Shown piece by piece: positions 8,601 to 15,511 of a stretch of DNA of 38,801 nucleotides (position 1 is the first letter of the stretch; each line of letters opens with the position of its first letter). The notes under the pieces were generated by a model that saw only the letters and a list, made by a program, of their open reading frames with translations, had not been told where the DNA came from and searched no databases. A program made the translations under genes and the position numbers. Origin of the DNA: an uncultured Spirochaetota bacterium (GTDB lineage Bacteria > Spirochaetota > Spirochaetia > Treponematales > Rectinemataceae); assembly GCA_903821875.1 (NCBI GenBank), contig CAIJMU010000085.1, forward strand, positions 1 through 38,801, read 5' to 3'.

Positions 8601-9141
8601 GCAGTCGGGCGATATCTACGCCGTTGGTTTTGACCTCTACCTGAAGCTCCTCGACGAGGCTGTCGCACGCCTTTCTGACGAGAACTGGACCCCAGAGGAA
8701 GAGACCTATCTTGAACTCGACTACCGTGGCTTCATTCCCGACGAATACATCAGCGTTCCGACGATCAAGATGGAGGTCTACAAGAAAATCGCATCCATCT
8801 TCACTGCGCAGGATCTCGAGAGCCTCCGCGCAGAGCTCGGCGACCGCTTTGGCCCCCTGCCGGAGGAGGCCGAGAGCCTCCTCGCCCTCGCCGAGATCCG
8901 CGTGATCTGCAAGAAGCTTTCAATCGCCAGCCTGAAGGAACGCGGGGGAACAGTCACCGTGGAGTTCTCGAAGGTTGCCGGCCTTTCGGTCGAGCGCGTG
9001 CTCCGTCTCATCCGCGAATCAGGCGGCATGATCAAGCTGGACCCTCACCGTCCGAACATATTGATTATCAAGACCGGGAGCATCGGACTGCGGGAAAAGA
9101 GCGAGTTCCTCCGTGAGAGGCTGGCTTCGCTGGCGGGTTGA
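5662..9141 (+). CDS. mfd: Transcription-repair coupling factor Mfd
   Basis: A full-length Mfd of 1159 residues, similar in length to E. coli Mfd (1148). It is a DNA translocase that removes RNA polymerase stalled at lesions and recruits UvrA. Domains in order are: the UvrB-like N-terminal module (residues about 20-350, with 'RGEVLDIFQPG'); the RNA-polymerase-interacting module beginning 'LAPGDFVVHINYGIGKF' near 495; the RecG-like translocase with Walker A GDVGYGKTE near 645, 'LAPTTILAEQHY', DEEQ near 746, 'TATPIPRTLHMS', and motif VI 'QLRGRVGRSDRLAYAYLFYP'; then the C-terminal TRCF domain. The ATG at 5662 follows TTGGG with little Shine-Dalgarno character. The gene stands alone, divergent from the secreted-protein operon and convergent with the transporter gene. 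Confidence 0.97.
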   Translation: MNTLYHRTILEKLSRLPALELMATALAKGPWPVDVGEFEGGFAAASIACLAGAPGIRAQVAASASGPVFIVVPTDQEAESLVSDLATFGLRAELLSWWKTAAYRPSASRNRIFGERVATLSRLIRRESRLVVASQRAFVTPVPPRSSLIDHVLALESGKTIDPVDLGEKIAAFGYLRVPRVSLPGEFALRGEVLDIFQPGDDEAIRVVFEFDTIERIVSFDPQAQSGHEKVGRAVIRPLKEILWTPERIEVLAAKASNLPGCSNRLAPLLEALSASGEAKGEELWYPLAFPEPGSIIDYLRPEGAEGEPGLLILLDHERLHAQEEATRKEYAGMYRTALKDIPVPPPELSIHSFAALEEAARAASQAAVGRPVLKLLRSFALKDEAARSRIMCGVEAPRSYFGNITYFKEDLASLLNAGYEALVLAESEQQAERIGTLLRDFKVSVGVAGISSGFRASSIKLAVIQEAEIFGRRKRVPKSVRNSRSAVIDSFIELAPGDFVVHINYGIGKFIAIERMRVMGNERDYIKIAYADQENVFVPIEQANLVQRYIGNEGDEPRLDRLGSKSWEGRKTRVKKAVEELAERLIRIYARRKAAKGHAFPADDDLQLAFEATFPYTETVDQLRCIEEVKADMESERPMDRLICGDVGYGKTEIAMRACFKAAASGKQVALLAPTTILAEQHYENMKERLEGFPLNIAMMSRFVDRREQRRVLAGLKEGKVDIVIGTHRIIQKDMEWKDLGLLVIDEEQRFGVKDKERLKEIKATVDSLTLTATPIPRTLHMSLLKIRDMSVLQTPPINRHPIETVVEEFDPGIVARAIRQEVERGGQVFYLHNRIESLDEIQSFLMGIVPEVLVETAHGQMAGEELEDIMHRFIHGGFHVLVSTTIIENGIDIPNVNTIIIDRADIYGISQLYQLRGRVGRSDRLAYAYLFYPDKRALSEIAMKRLQIISDFTELGSGFKIAMKDLEVRGAGNLLGREQSGDIYAVGFDLYLKLLDEAVARLSDENWTPEEETYLELDYRGFIPDEYISVPTIKMEVYKKIASIFTAQDLESLRAELGDRFGPLPEEAESLLALAEIRVICKKLSIASLKERGGTVTVEFSKVAGLSVERVLRLIRESGGMIKLDPHRPNILIIKTGSIGLREKSEFLRERLASLAG

Positions 9142-9196
9142 GCGGCCAGGCTCCCTGCTTGCGCGGTCCGTCAAGACAGACTTTGCTGCCACATCC

Positions 9197-9859
9197 TCAG
9201 GTCTGCTTTTTCACGGGACAGATCGGCAACACCACCCGTCCGTACATCTCATTGAGGATGCCGGCGATGGCTCCGTAAAACGCGGTGAATCCGCAGACGA
9301 GGCCTACCCAACCTGCCACGATCCCGACAGTCTTTCCGGCCTCGATTTCTGCCGCATTGAGAAAATCACGGGCAGCAAGCATGAAAAAGAGAATGGTGAG
9401 GGTTCCAAAGACAACCTGCAGCATGACATTGAGCTTCAGGGTTCCAAAGAACATCCCAAGCGTGAAGAGTCCCCAGAGGGCCAGGAAGCATCCCATGGCG
9501 ACTTCACCGCTGGCAGCAGCGAGCATCGAGTTCGAACCACCCCCAGCCTGGCCCATGGCCACGAAGCCCATCTTCGGAATGACCCAGGTGGCTACCAGGG
9601 AGATCCAGAAAAAGCCATAAGCGGTAAAGGCCGTGGCACCGAAGGTGTTGTTCTTTTTCCACTCCTGGGTACCCGCTATCACCTGGGCAAGGCCTCCGAC
9701 AAAAAGCCCCATTCCCATGACCATGGAGTCGAGGGGATAGAATCCGACGTTGTGGAGGTTGAGGAGGATGGTGGTCATCCCAAAACCAAGGAGGCCAAGG
9801 GGGGCGGGATTGGACGTTGCGTCCGTAATCCGCACGCTGGTAGTAGTGGTGTCTTGCAT
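9197..9859 (-). CDS. satP: SatP/YaaH-type acetate transporter (GPR1/FUN34 family)
   Basis: About 220 residues with six predicted membrane helices. The family signature NPAPLGLLGF occurs near the N-terminus, followed by 'NVGFYPLDSMVMGMGLFVGGLAQVIAG'. The family moves acetate or succinate with protons across the inner membrane, which would suit either export of fermentation acetate or scavenging. I chose ATG 9859 because the residues before it in a longer TTG frame (from 9922) are not membrane-like and family members start close to this point. GGAAG lies about 20 bases upstream, which is far for a Shine-Dalgarno. The gene is single and convergent with mfd; the 55-bp gap between them shows no convincing terminator. 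Confidence 0.9.
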   Translation of the reverse strand: MQDTTTTSVRITDATSNPAPLGLLGFGMTTILLNLHNVGFYPLDSMVMGMGLFVGGLAQVIAGTQEWKKNNTFGATAFTAYGFFWISLVATWVIPKMGFVAMGQAGGGSNSMLAAASGEVAMGCFLALWGLFTLGMFFGTLKLNVMLQVVFGTLTILFFMLAARDFLNAAEIEAGKTVGIVAGWVGLVCGFTAFYGAIAGILNEMYGRVVLPICPVKKQT

Positions 9860-10022
9860 GTGCCGCACTGTAGCAAAAGCTTCCTTTCGCTGCAATAAGG
9901 GATATGGTCCCCTGTTTTCCAAAGTACCGCTTGGTCTATACTCCGCGCCAGTCTTCGAGCGCCTTTCTCCCTTTCGAGCCGGGGCGGTGGCATCGCGGGC
10001 ATGCGCTCGCGTGGCACGGCAG

Positions 10023-10102
10023 GCCGCCCTACCGCAACCGGCGGCGGGGTAAAATCAGGGTTTTCGCGAGCTTCGCTCGCGTGCGGGATCCGGCTGAGCC
10101 GG
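10023..10102 (+). repeat. Paired structured element, copy A
   Basis: A 36-bp conserved block (10023-10058) agrees with copy B at 30 of 36 positions. It is followed by a 7-bp hairpin CGCGAGC-TTC-GCTCGCG (10065-10081) and a second hairpin CCGGC-TGA-GCCGG (10090-10102). The first stem is identical to that of copy B. The second has a different sequence but still pairs. It lies about 80 bp after a TATACT box. Confidence 0.7.
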
Positions 10103-10331
10103 TTTCTGCAGGAAATGGGTTTCGACTGGTGCTTTGCCCAAGGCTGCATTATCGTTCTCGCCACTATTGACAGGCCCTTCGACAAGATCAGCGGATCCTT
10201 TTCGGCTGGCCTTACAGCGCCCCTCTGCGGCGCCTGCTTCGGAATGCTCGGCCATATCCTTAAGCATCGCGTAAGCGCCGAGGATGAAGGGGCGCCCCCT
10301 CTGCCCCTATAAACTCAGCTCCCTCCCGCCA

Positions 10332-10337
10332 TATAAT
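10332..10337 (+). promoter_or_regulatory. Candidate -10 box for glyS
   Basis: A perfect TATAAT hexamer, but no recognisable -35 at the usual distance. It would give a leader of roughly 155-160 nt that contains structured element copy B. Confidence 0.45.
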
Positions 10338-10398
10338 CCTCTCCCAGCATCCGGACACGATCTTCCCCAGGGCCGGGGAGGGTTGCCATGCCCGGAAT

Positions 10399-10483
10399 GC
10401 CGCGCTGCCGCATCCGACGGTGGGGTGAAATCAGTAGGCCTTCGCGAGCGATGCTCGCGGCGTGGAATGCACAGCATTCTGCG
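10399..10483 (+). repeat. Paired structured element, copy B, in the probable glyS leader
   Basis: The conserved block lies at 10399-10434. It is followed by the hairpin CGCGAGC-GAT-GCTCGCG (10443-10459) and a second hairpin GAATGC-ACA-GCATTC (10465-10479), which extends to about 10 pairs (10461-10483) with two G-U pairs. The glyS Shine-Dalgarno sequence (GGAG, 10491-10494) begins eight bases after it, so folding could affect translation start. It may equally be a simple dispersed repeat. Confidence 0.7.
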
Positions 10484-10501
10484 GATTGAAGGAGATGTCG
10501 C

Positions 10502-11884
10502 ATGTCCGACACCGCAGCCAAACGTGAACCGAGCGCCCAGCGCGAGGTCTCCATGGAGAAAATCGTCTCCCTGGCCAAGCGCAGGGGCTTTGTTTTCCAG
10601 AGCTCCGAAATCTACGGAGGGCAGTCAGGGGCCTGGGACTACGGACCCATGGGCGTCGAGCTCAAGAACCGTATAGCCCGGGTCTGGTGGAAGGAGATGA
10701 CCCAGCTCCACGATGATATCGTCGGCCTGGACGCCGCCATCCTGATGCACCCCCGCACCTGGGAAGCCTCGGGGCACGTCGAAAACTTCACCGATCCCCT
10801 CGTGGACTGCAAGAAATGCAAACAGCGTTTCCGTGCCGACATGATCGACGAAGCCAAGCTCGCGAAAAAGGAATGCCCCGAGTGCGGGGGAGAGCTTACC
10901 GATACGCGCAAGTTCAATCTCATGTTCAAGACGAACATCGGGCCGGTGGACGACGGGGGAGGCATGATTTATCTTCGTCCAGAGACTGCCCAGGGCATCT
11001 ATGTCAACTACAAGAACATCGTGCAATCCAACCGCATGAAGATTCCCTTCGGCATCGCGCAGATCGGCAAGGCATTCAGGAATGAAATAGTTACGAAGAA
11101 CTTCATCTTCCGCACCTGCGAGTTCGAGCAGATGGACATGCAGTATTTCGTGAAGCCCGGCGATGACGACAAATTCTTCGCATATTGGCGGGAGCAGCGC
11201 TGGAACTACTTCGGCAAGCTCGGCGTCAAGATGGACAAGCTCCGCTGGCACCAGCACGGACCGGGAGAGCTCGCCCACTACGCCAAGGATGCCTACGACA
11301 TCGAGTACGAGTTCCCCATGGGCTGGAAGGAACTCGAGGGCGTGCACAACCGTTCCAATTATGACCTCAACAGGCACCAGGAATTCTCCGGGAAGGACCT
11401 CCAGTACATCGACCAGGACAACGGCAACGAGCGTTACATCCCCTTCATCATCGAAACCAGCGCTGGTCTTACCCGTCAGCTTCTCATGGTGCTCTGCGAC
11501 GCCTACGACGAGGAAAAGGTTGCCGACAAGGGCACTGAGGATGACTGGCGGACGGTGATGCGCTTCCATCCAAACGTGGCCCCGGTCACTGTCGCGGTCC
11601 TCCCCCTCATGAAGAAGGACGGGCTCGCGGAGCTGGCCCAGGGCATCAGGCAGGGCCTCAAGGAAGAGTATTCCACTGACTACGACCAGGCAGGAGCCAT
11701 CGGGCGCCGCTACCGCAGGCAGGACGAGATAGGGACACCCTTCTGCGTGACCATCGATTATCAGACCAAGGAAGACGGTACGGTGACGCTCCGTTTCCGC
11801 GACTCGATGGAGCAGGTGCGAGTGCACAAGGATGAACTGGAAGCAACGCTCAGGAAGTCGATAAAGGAATACAAAAGGGCATAA
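10502..11884 (+). CDS. glyS: Glycyl-tRNA synthetase, dimeric class II type
   Basis: A 460-residue enzyme that charges tRNA-Gly in the cytoplasm. It is the single-chain alpha2 type, unlike the alpha2beta2 GlyQ/GlyS of E. coli. Visible features are the 'RRGFVFQSSEIYGG' N-terminus with 'WDYGPMGVELK'; a zinc-ribbon-like insertion with CKKC at about 103 and CPEC at about 126; class II motif 2 'GKAFRNEI...FRTCEFEQMDMQYF'; and a C-terminal anticodon-binding domain ('VAPVTVAVLPLMKKDGLAELA', ending 'TVTLRFRDSMEQVRV'). The ATG has GGAG with a 7-base spacer. A tRNA-Gly gene lies about 8 kb upstream on the other strand. Structured element copy B occupies the likely leader. Confidence 0.97.
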   Translation: MSDTAAKREPSAQREVSMEKIVSLAKRRGFVFQSSEIYGGQSGAWDYGPMGVELKNRIARVWWKEMTQLHDDIVGLDAAILMHPRTWEASGHVENFTDPLVDCKKCKQRFRADMIDEAKLAKKECPECGGELTDTRKFNLMFKTNIGPVDDGGGMIYLRPETAQGIYVNYKNIVQSNRMKIPFGIAQIGKAFRNEIVTKNFIFRTCEFEQMDMQYFVKPGDDDKFFAYWREQRWNYFGKLGVKMDKLRWHQHGPGELAHYAKDAYDIEYEFPMGWKELEGVHNRSNYDLNRHQEFSGKDLQYIDQDNGNERYIPFIIETSAGLTRQLLMVLCDAYDEEKVADKGTEDDWRTVMRFHPNVAPVTVAVLPLMKKDGLAELAQGIRQGLKEEYSTDYDQAGAIGRRYRRQDEIGTPFCVTIDYQTKEDGTVTLRFRDSMEQVRVHKDELEATLRKSIKEYKRA

Positions 11885-11896
11885 ATGGTATAAATA

Positions 11897-11922
11897 CGGG
11901 AATGGCCGGGACGCCATTCCCG
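11897..11922 (+). other. Perfect 10-bp hairpin after glyS
   Basis: CGGGAATGGC and GCCATTCCCG pair around a 6-base loop, 12 bases after the glyS stop codon. It has no T tract, so it probably protects the 3' end or acts together with the next hairpin. Confidence 0.6.
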
Positions 11923-11929
11923 CATCGTC

Positions 11930-11960
11930 AAAGGGCATTCCTTGAGGGAGTGCCCTTTTG
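11930..11960 (+). terminator. Probable terminator of glyS
   Basis: AAAGGGCATTCC pairs with GGGAGTGCCCTTT (one bulged G) around TTGA and ends in a short run of four T. The stem is strong and the T tract weak. It falls just before the promoter of the next gene. Confidence 0.6.
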
Positions 11961-11977
11961 AACTGTTCGCGTCTGTT

Positions 11978-12006
11978 TTGACAGGGGCGCAGTCGTGTAC
12001 TAGACT
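11978..12006 (+). promoter_or_regulatory. Sigma-70-type promoter of the small membrane protein gene
   Basis: A perfect -35 TTGACA (11978-11983), exactly 17 bases of spacer, then -10 TAGACT (12001-12006). Transcription would start near 12013, about 33 bases before the start codon. Confidence 0.75.
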
Positions 12007-12045
12007 TGGGAGTAGCCATTTCGCGAACCGCCCTGGAGGTGGATC

Positions 12046-12357
12046 ATGAGCGACCAGTTAGCTTCACAGTTGTCCGCCATCCTATTTGCCATTGCCCTCG
12101 CAGGCCTCTTGTTCAGCGCCTTCCTCAATCCGGCTGTCAAGCTGCGGATCCTTTCCTGGTGGCGGAGTCTAGGACCGGTGAATCCGGGAATTCCTGTCGA
12201 TCGGGAGCTTCTGGCCAAGCCAGGAAGCAATACGATGATTCCCCTCCGTTCACGCCTGCATGAGGGCTCAGCCCATGTCGAGAAAAAAGGCCTTCCCCTG
12301 CATAGGCGTTCGCCTCATGTTGAAAAGCTGGTACAACGCAGAGGAAAACAGGGTTAG
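12046..12357 (+). CDS. Small single-pass membrane protein, unknown
   Basis: A 103-residue protein that opens MSDQLASQLSAILFAIALAG and has one membrane helix at about residues 9-28. After it come WW and a cluster of basic residues, and then a polar tail rich in Arg, His and Lys; an N-out, C-in topology is suggested by the positive charges. I recognise no family. It is called a real gene because of the near-consensus promoter at 11978-12006 and a strong GGAGGTGGATC ribosome binding site before the ATG. It ends by overlapping the convergent rluA-type gene by four bases (TTAG). The low-complexity tail leaves open that translation is real but the C-terminus is not conserved. Confidence 0.65.
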   Translation: MSDQLASQLSAILFAIALAGLLFSAFLNPAVKLRILSWWRSLGPVNPGIPVDRELLAKPGSNTMIPLRSRLHEGSAHVEKKGLPLHRRSPHVEKLVQRRGKQG

Positions 12358-13343
12358 GGTAGGGGGCCAAAGCCAGTGCTGGTCCAGGCCACTGGAGGGG
12401 GAAGCCGGAACTGACGAGATCGCCCCTGGAGGTCGATCAGGGTCAGACTCTCAGAGTGGAGGGCCTGGGAGGGCAGGACAAGCATTTGCCTATCGCTCTC
12501 ATCAAGGGACCCCTCGACAAGGCGAATGAACAATTGCTCGTCGATACCGTAGAGCTTGTCCCCGAGCAGGGGAAATCCGAGGGACGAGAGCGTAGCGCGG
12601 ATCTGATGGTTCCTGCCGGTACGGGGCATGGCGCGAAGAAGCGACAGCGGCCCCTTGCGGGGATGCACCACGCTGGACAGCAGGGTAAAATCCGTCTCAG
12701 CGTTTTCCCGCTTGGCGTCGGATTCATCCTCCATCGCGGCAATTGGGATGAAGCGACGTTTTTTGCGCACGGCACTCGCTTCGTCCCGGACGAGGAAGCC
12801 CTTCGCATTGCATGATTCGGGAAAGACTCCATGGACTATGACGAGATATTCCTTGGCCAGGGCCCCCGAATCGAGGAGGATTTGACCCTGCGTCTGCGCC
12901 GGGCCAGGCCTGGCAAGGAGGACGAGTCCCGAGGTCTCGCGGTCGAGCCTCGTGAGGGCGTGGAGGTGGCCGTAGCCGCTACGCAACAGGGCCCACAGGG
13001 TATTGTTGAAATATCGGGCGCCAGGGTGCATCGGCAGGTTGGAAGGCTTGTCAACGACGAGGAAGGCCCCATCATCATGGATGATCCTGAAATTGCCATC
13101 GACCTCCGGCTCTCCCCTGTCCACAGGGTGGAAAGTGACACGCTCACCGGCTGCTAGCTGCTGCGATGCCGAGGCGATCCTGTCGTCGATGGTGATCCTG
13201 CACGCAGTGATTTCCCTCTCCCATCCTACCTGGTCGAGATACGTGAAGCGTCTGACGAGCCAGTCGAGTAGAGGGATACCAGCTTCTTCGGACCCGACAC
13301 GGGTCTCAACCTTCCTTTCCATGGCGTGCGGATCATAGACCAT
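12354..13343 (-). CDS. RluA-family pseudouridine synthase
   Basis: About 329 residues. It has an N-terminal S4-like RNA-binding segment ('ACRITIDDRIASASQQLAAGERV', about 45-70), then the RluA catalytic domain with 'LVVDKPSNLPMHPGARYFNNTL' and the motif TRLDRETSG carrying the catalytic Asp, and later 'GRNHQIRATLSSLGFPLLGDKLYG'. The usual His of HRLDxxTSG is Thr here. Such enzymes isomerise uridines in rRNA or tRNA; the target site (RluC, RluD or TruC type) cannot be assigned. The frame is open to 13598, but that part overlaps the divergent radical SAM gene and is low-complexity, so I place the start at ATG 13343, with ATG 13322 as alternative. Neither has a clear Shine-Dalgarno sequence. Confidence 0.88.
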   Translation of the reverse strand: MVYDPHAMERKVETRVGSEEAGIPLLDWLVRRFTYLDQVGWEREITACRITIDDRIASASQQLAAGERVTFHPVDRGEPEVDGNFRIIHDDGAFLVVDKPSNLPMHPGARYFNNTLWALLRSGYGHLHALTRLDRETSGLVLLARPGPAQTQGQILLDSGALAKEYLVIVHGVFPESCNAKGFLVRDEASAVRKKRRFIPIAAMEDESDAKRENAETDFTLLSSVVHPRKGPLSLLRAMPRTGRNHQIRATLSSLGFPLLGDKLYGIDEQLFIRLVEGSLDESDRQMLVLPSQALHSESLTLIDLQGRSRQFRLPPPVAWTSTGFGPLP

Positions 13344-13374
13344 CGATGGCTGTCCCGGTAGTATCGATGCCCTG

Positions 13375-14955
13375 ATGATCCTCGTCTTCCCACCCGGAGC
13401 ACGAAGCACCGAGCCTCCTCCTGGCATCGCCCGACTGGTAGGCTTTCTCAGGCGAAACGGGCTTGAGGCCTGCCCTCTTGACCTCAACCAGGAGGCCCTT
13501 GAGTGGTTCCTCGGTCCTGCAGCAGAAGCCAGCCTTGCCCCGAAACCCCGCGATGCGAGGGCGCTTCGCAATCGCAGGAGAAACGCAGAATCACTCATGA
13601 CCTACCCCGCCTATCAATCGATCGACCGATATACAAGGTCAGTCCTTGAGCTGAGCCACTCGCTGAAGATCCTTTCCGCACCCTACGGCGCCGAGTTTGG
13701 ACTCGCGGACTATCGGGAGGAATCGAGGTCGCCGCTTCGGAAAGCGGACCTGCAGGCGGCAGCGGCCGATTGGGAACACTGCCTCTTTCGTTCCCTTTTC
13801 GAGGAACGCATAGGAGCGACGATCAAGGATGGGCGCGAACCGGCAATCCTTGGAATCTCCCTCTCGTTTCTTGGGCAGGCCCTTCCTGCCTTCGCCCTTG
13901 TCGGGCTTGTCAGAGCGCGGTGGCCTGCCACGAGGATCGTCCTCGGTGGCGGGCTTGTCACCTCATGGATTGCCCAGGGGAGTCTGGCTGCCGATGAGGG
14001 ATTCGGAGGGCTCGTGGATGCCCTCCTGCCCGGGCCTGGCGAGGTGTCGCTTTCCGCATGGCTAGGCCTCAGCACACCGATCCTTGAAGGAGCAGCGATT
14101 TTCGACGACTTCATAGGCTTGCGATATCTGGCTCCAGGGAAGATCATTCCCTACAACTTCTCGAGCGGCTGCCCCTGGAAGCGTTGCAGTTTCTGCCCCG
14201 AAAAAGCGGAGGATTCCCCCTACCGGGGCACGAGGCACGACATCGCCTCCCTTGAGCTGCACAGTCTGGTCTCTCGGTATGCTCCCGTACTCCTCCACAT
14301 TACCGATAATGAGATTTCCCCCCTTTATCTGCGCGCCCTCGCCGAAGATCCACCTGGTGTCCCCTGGTACGGATTCGCCCGCTTCACGCCCCTCCTTGGC
14401 GACAGGACCTTTGCCGAAGGCCTTGCGGCATCCGGCTGCGTCATGCTCCAGCTCGGCCTCGAGTCGGGTGACCAGGCAGTCTTGGACGCATTGGACAAGG
14501 GGATCACCCTGGACATGATAGATCGCGCCCTCGCCGCACTCGCGGATGCTGGCATCGCTGTCTATCTCTATGCGCTTTTCGGCACGCCTGCCGAGGACCG
14601 CGATGCGGCGCAGAGGACACGGGATTTCCTGGCAGCCCGCGCCGACCGTGTGACCTTCCTCAACAACGCGGTCTTCAATATGCCCATCTCAGGCCAGGAG
14701 GCCAGGATGCTATCTACCAAGCCATTCTATGAGGGCGAGCTGGCGCTGTATTGCGAGTTCGCCCATCCGCGAGGCTGGAACCGGCCCGAAGTCCGCCGCT
14801 TCCTCTCCCAGGACCTGGCCAAGACCCCTGAAATCGCGGCGATCCTGGCACGAAATCCACCAATACTCACTTCCAGCCACGCTGCCTTCTTCCTCGAAGG
14901 GATGCGCCTGCCACTGGCTGCGGTACAGTCCGGCAAGGATCAAAGCCGTGGATGA
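13375..14955 (+). CDS. B12-binding-type radical SAM protein with CX4CX2C cluster motif
   Basis: A 526-residue protein. The opening 'ILVFPPGARSTEPPPGIARLVGFLRRNG' and the later 'ILGISLSFLGQALPAFAL...TRIVLGGGLVT' look like the Rossmann-type cobalamin-binding domain found before many radical SAM cores. The cluster motif is GCPWKRCSFC with cysteines at 266, 271 and 274, which is CX4CX2C rather than the usual CX3CX2C. The core continues with 'LLHITDNEISPLYL', 'WYGFARFTPLL' and 'LQLGLESGDQAVLDALDKG', a standard SAM-domain strand. The reaction and substrate are unknown. The gene begins an array in which it overlaps the NUDIX gene by 8 bp. The ATG lacks a good Shine-Dalgarno sequence. Confidence 0.85.
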   Translation: MILVFPPGARSTEPPPGIARLVGFLRRNGLEACPLDLNQEALEWFLGPAAEASLAPKPRDARALRNRRRNAESLMTYPAYQSIDRYTRSVLELSHSLKILSAPYGAEFGLADYREESRSPLRKADLQAAAADWEHCLFRSLFEERIGATIKDGREPAILGISLSFLGQALPAFALVGLVRARWPATRIVLGGGLVTSWIAQGSLAADEGFGGLVDALLPGPGEVSLSAWLGLSTPILEGAAIFDDFIGLRYLAPGKIIPYNFSSGCPWKRCSFCPEKAEDSPYRGTRHDIASLELHSLVSRYAPVLLHITDNEISPLYLRALAEDPPGVPWYGFARFTPLLGDRTFAEGLAASGCVMLQLGLESGDQAVLDALDKGITLDMIDRALAALADAGIAVYLYALFGTPAEDRDAAQRTRDFLAARADRVTFLNNAVFNMPISGQEARMLSTKPFYEGELALYCEFAHPRGWNRPEVRRFLSQDLAKTPEIAAILARNPPILTSSHAAFFLEGMRLPLAAVQSGKDQSRG

Positions 14956-15511
14956 AACCAGCCGTTCCTGCATCGAGGATCTTGGACGCTATGCCGTCCT
15001 CCATCCGGAAGAAGGCGAGATCGCCAGGAATATCGCCACTTTTGTGAGGGAGCAGGCCAACCCCTTTTCCCGCGGATGCGTGGAGGGGCATATCACCGGT
15101 TCGGCCTTTGTCACCGATCCTGCGATGGAAAGGATCCTCCTCGTACATCACGCAAAACTCAGGAAGTGGCTCCAACCCGGCGGGCACTGCGAGACGGGCG
15201 AGACTGCCCTCGATGCATCGAGGAGGGAAACCTTCGAGGAGACAGGCATCGTTGTGGGTCAGCCGCATTCCCTCCTGCCCTTCGACATCGATATCCACAC
15301 CATCCCAGCACGGGCTGCCGTGCTTGTGCATCTCCATCTCGACATCCGCTACCTCTTTCTTGTGAAGGAGTCGGAACCACGCCTGAACGATGAGTCCACG
15401 GAACTGGCCTATCTGGATCTGGACGAGGCCCTCCACCGAAATCCGGAACCCTCGATCGTACGCGCGGTGGATAAGATCCGCAGTCTGCGAAGGGGCATGG
15501 ACCATGGCTGA
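14948..15511 (+). CDS. NUDIX hydrolase
   Basis: A 187-residue cytoplasmic protein with a complete NUDIX box, 'GGHCETGETALDASRRETFEETGI', matching GX5EX7REUXEEXGU, at about residues 78-101. The preceding 'ERILLVHHAKLRKWLQPGGH' resembles NUDIX enzymes that act on small nucleoside diphosphate derivatives; the substrate cannot be named. I chose the GTG at 14948, which overlaps the radical SAM stop by 8 bp; the frame is open further upstream inside the radical SAM gene but that part is a shadow. The 3' end overlaps the rsmH start by another 8 bp, so the three genes are probably translated in a coupled way. Confidence 0.88.
   Translation: MDETSRSCIEDLGRYAVLHPEEGEIARNIATFVREQANPFSRGCVEGHITGSAFVTDPAMERILLVHHAKLRKWLQPGGHCETGETALDASRRETFEETGIVVGQPHSLLPFDIDIHTIPARAAVLVHLHLDIRYLFLVKESEPRLNDESTELAYLDLDEALHRNPEPSIVRAVDKIRSLRRGMDHG

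Larger units (their letters stand above)
9860..10501. other. Gene-free region with two related hairpin elements
   Basis: This 640-bp stretch holds no convincing gene. It contains two -10-like boxes (TATACT 9937-9942 and TATAAT 10332-10337), each followed 61-80 bp later by a related element. The open frames across it have poor composition and no start signal. Between the elements (10103-10331) I see no recognisable feature. Confidence 0.6.

Noticed and set aside
9142-9196. Terminator between mfd and the acetate transporter gene
   Set aside because: Only a weak CAGAC/GTCTG pairing with a long loop is present; not enough for a call.
10001-10312. 103-codon open frame in the gene-free region before glyS
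   Set aside because: It runs through structured element copy A, has no ribosome binding site, and its composition is unlike the neighbouring genes. A non-coding reading is more likely.
10502-10560. A T-box or glycine riboswitch controlling glyS
   Set aside because: No T-box sequence, specifier loop or glycine aptamer core can be recognised in the leader. Only the two-hairpin element is seen.
10625-12019. 464-codon open frame on the minus strand opposite glyS
   Set aside because: It is a frame shadow of glyS: it reads the complement of a highly conserved gene with GC-rich third positions, has no Shine-Dalgarno site, and its translation resembles no protein.
13344-13598. N-terminal extension of the RluA-type protein to 13598
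   Set aside because: It overlaps the divergent radical SAM gene, is low in complexity, and adds 85 residues not expected in the family.
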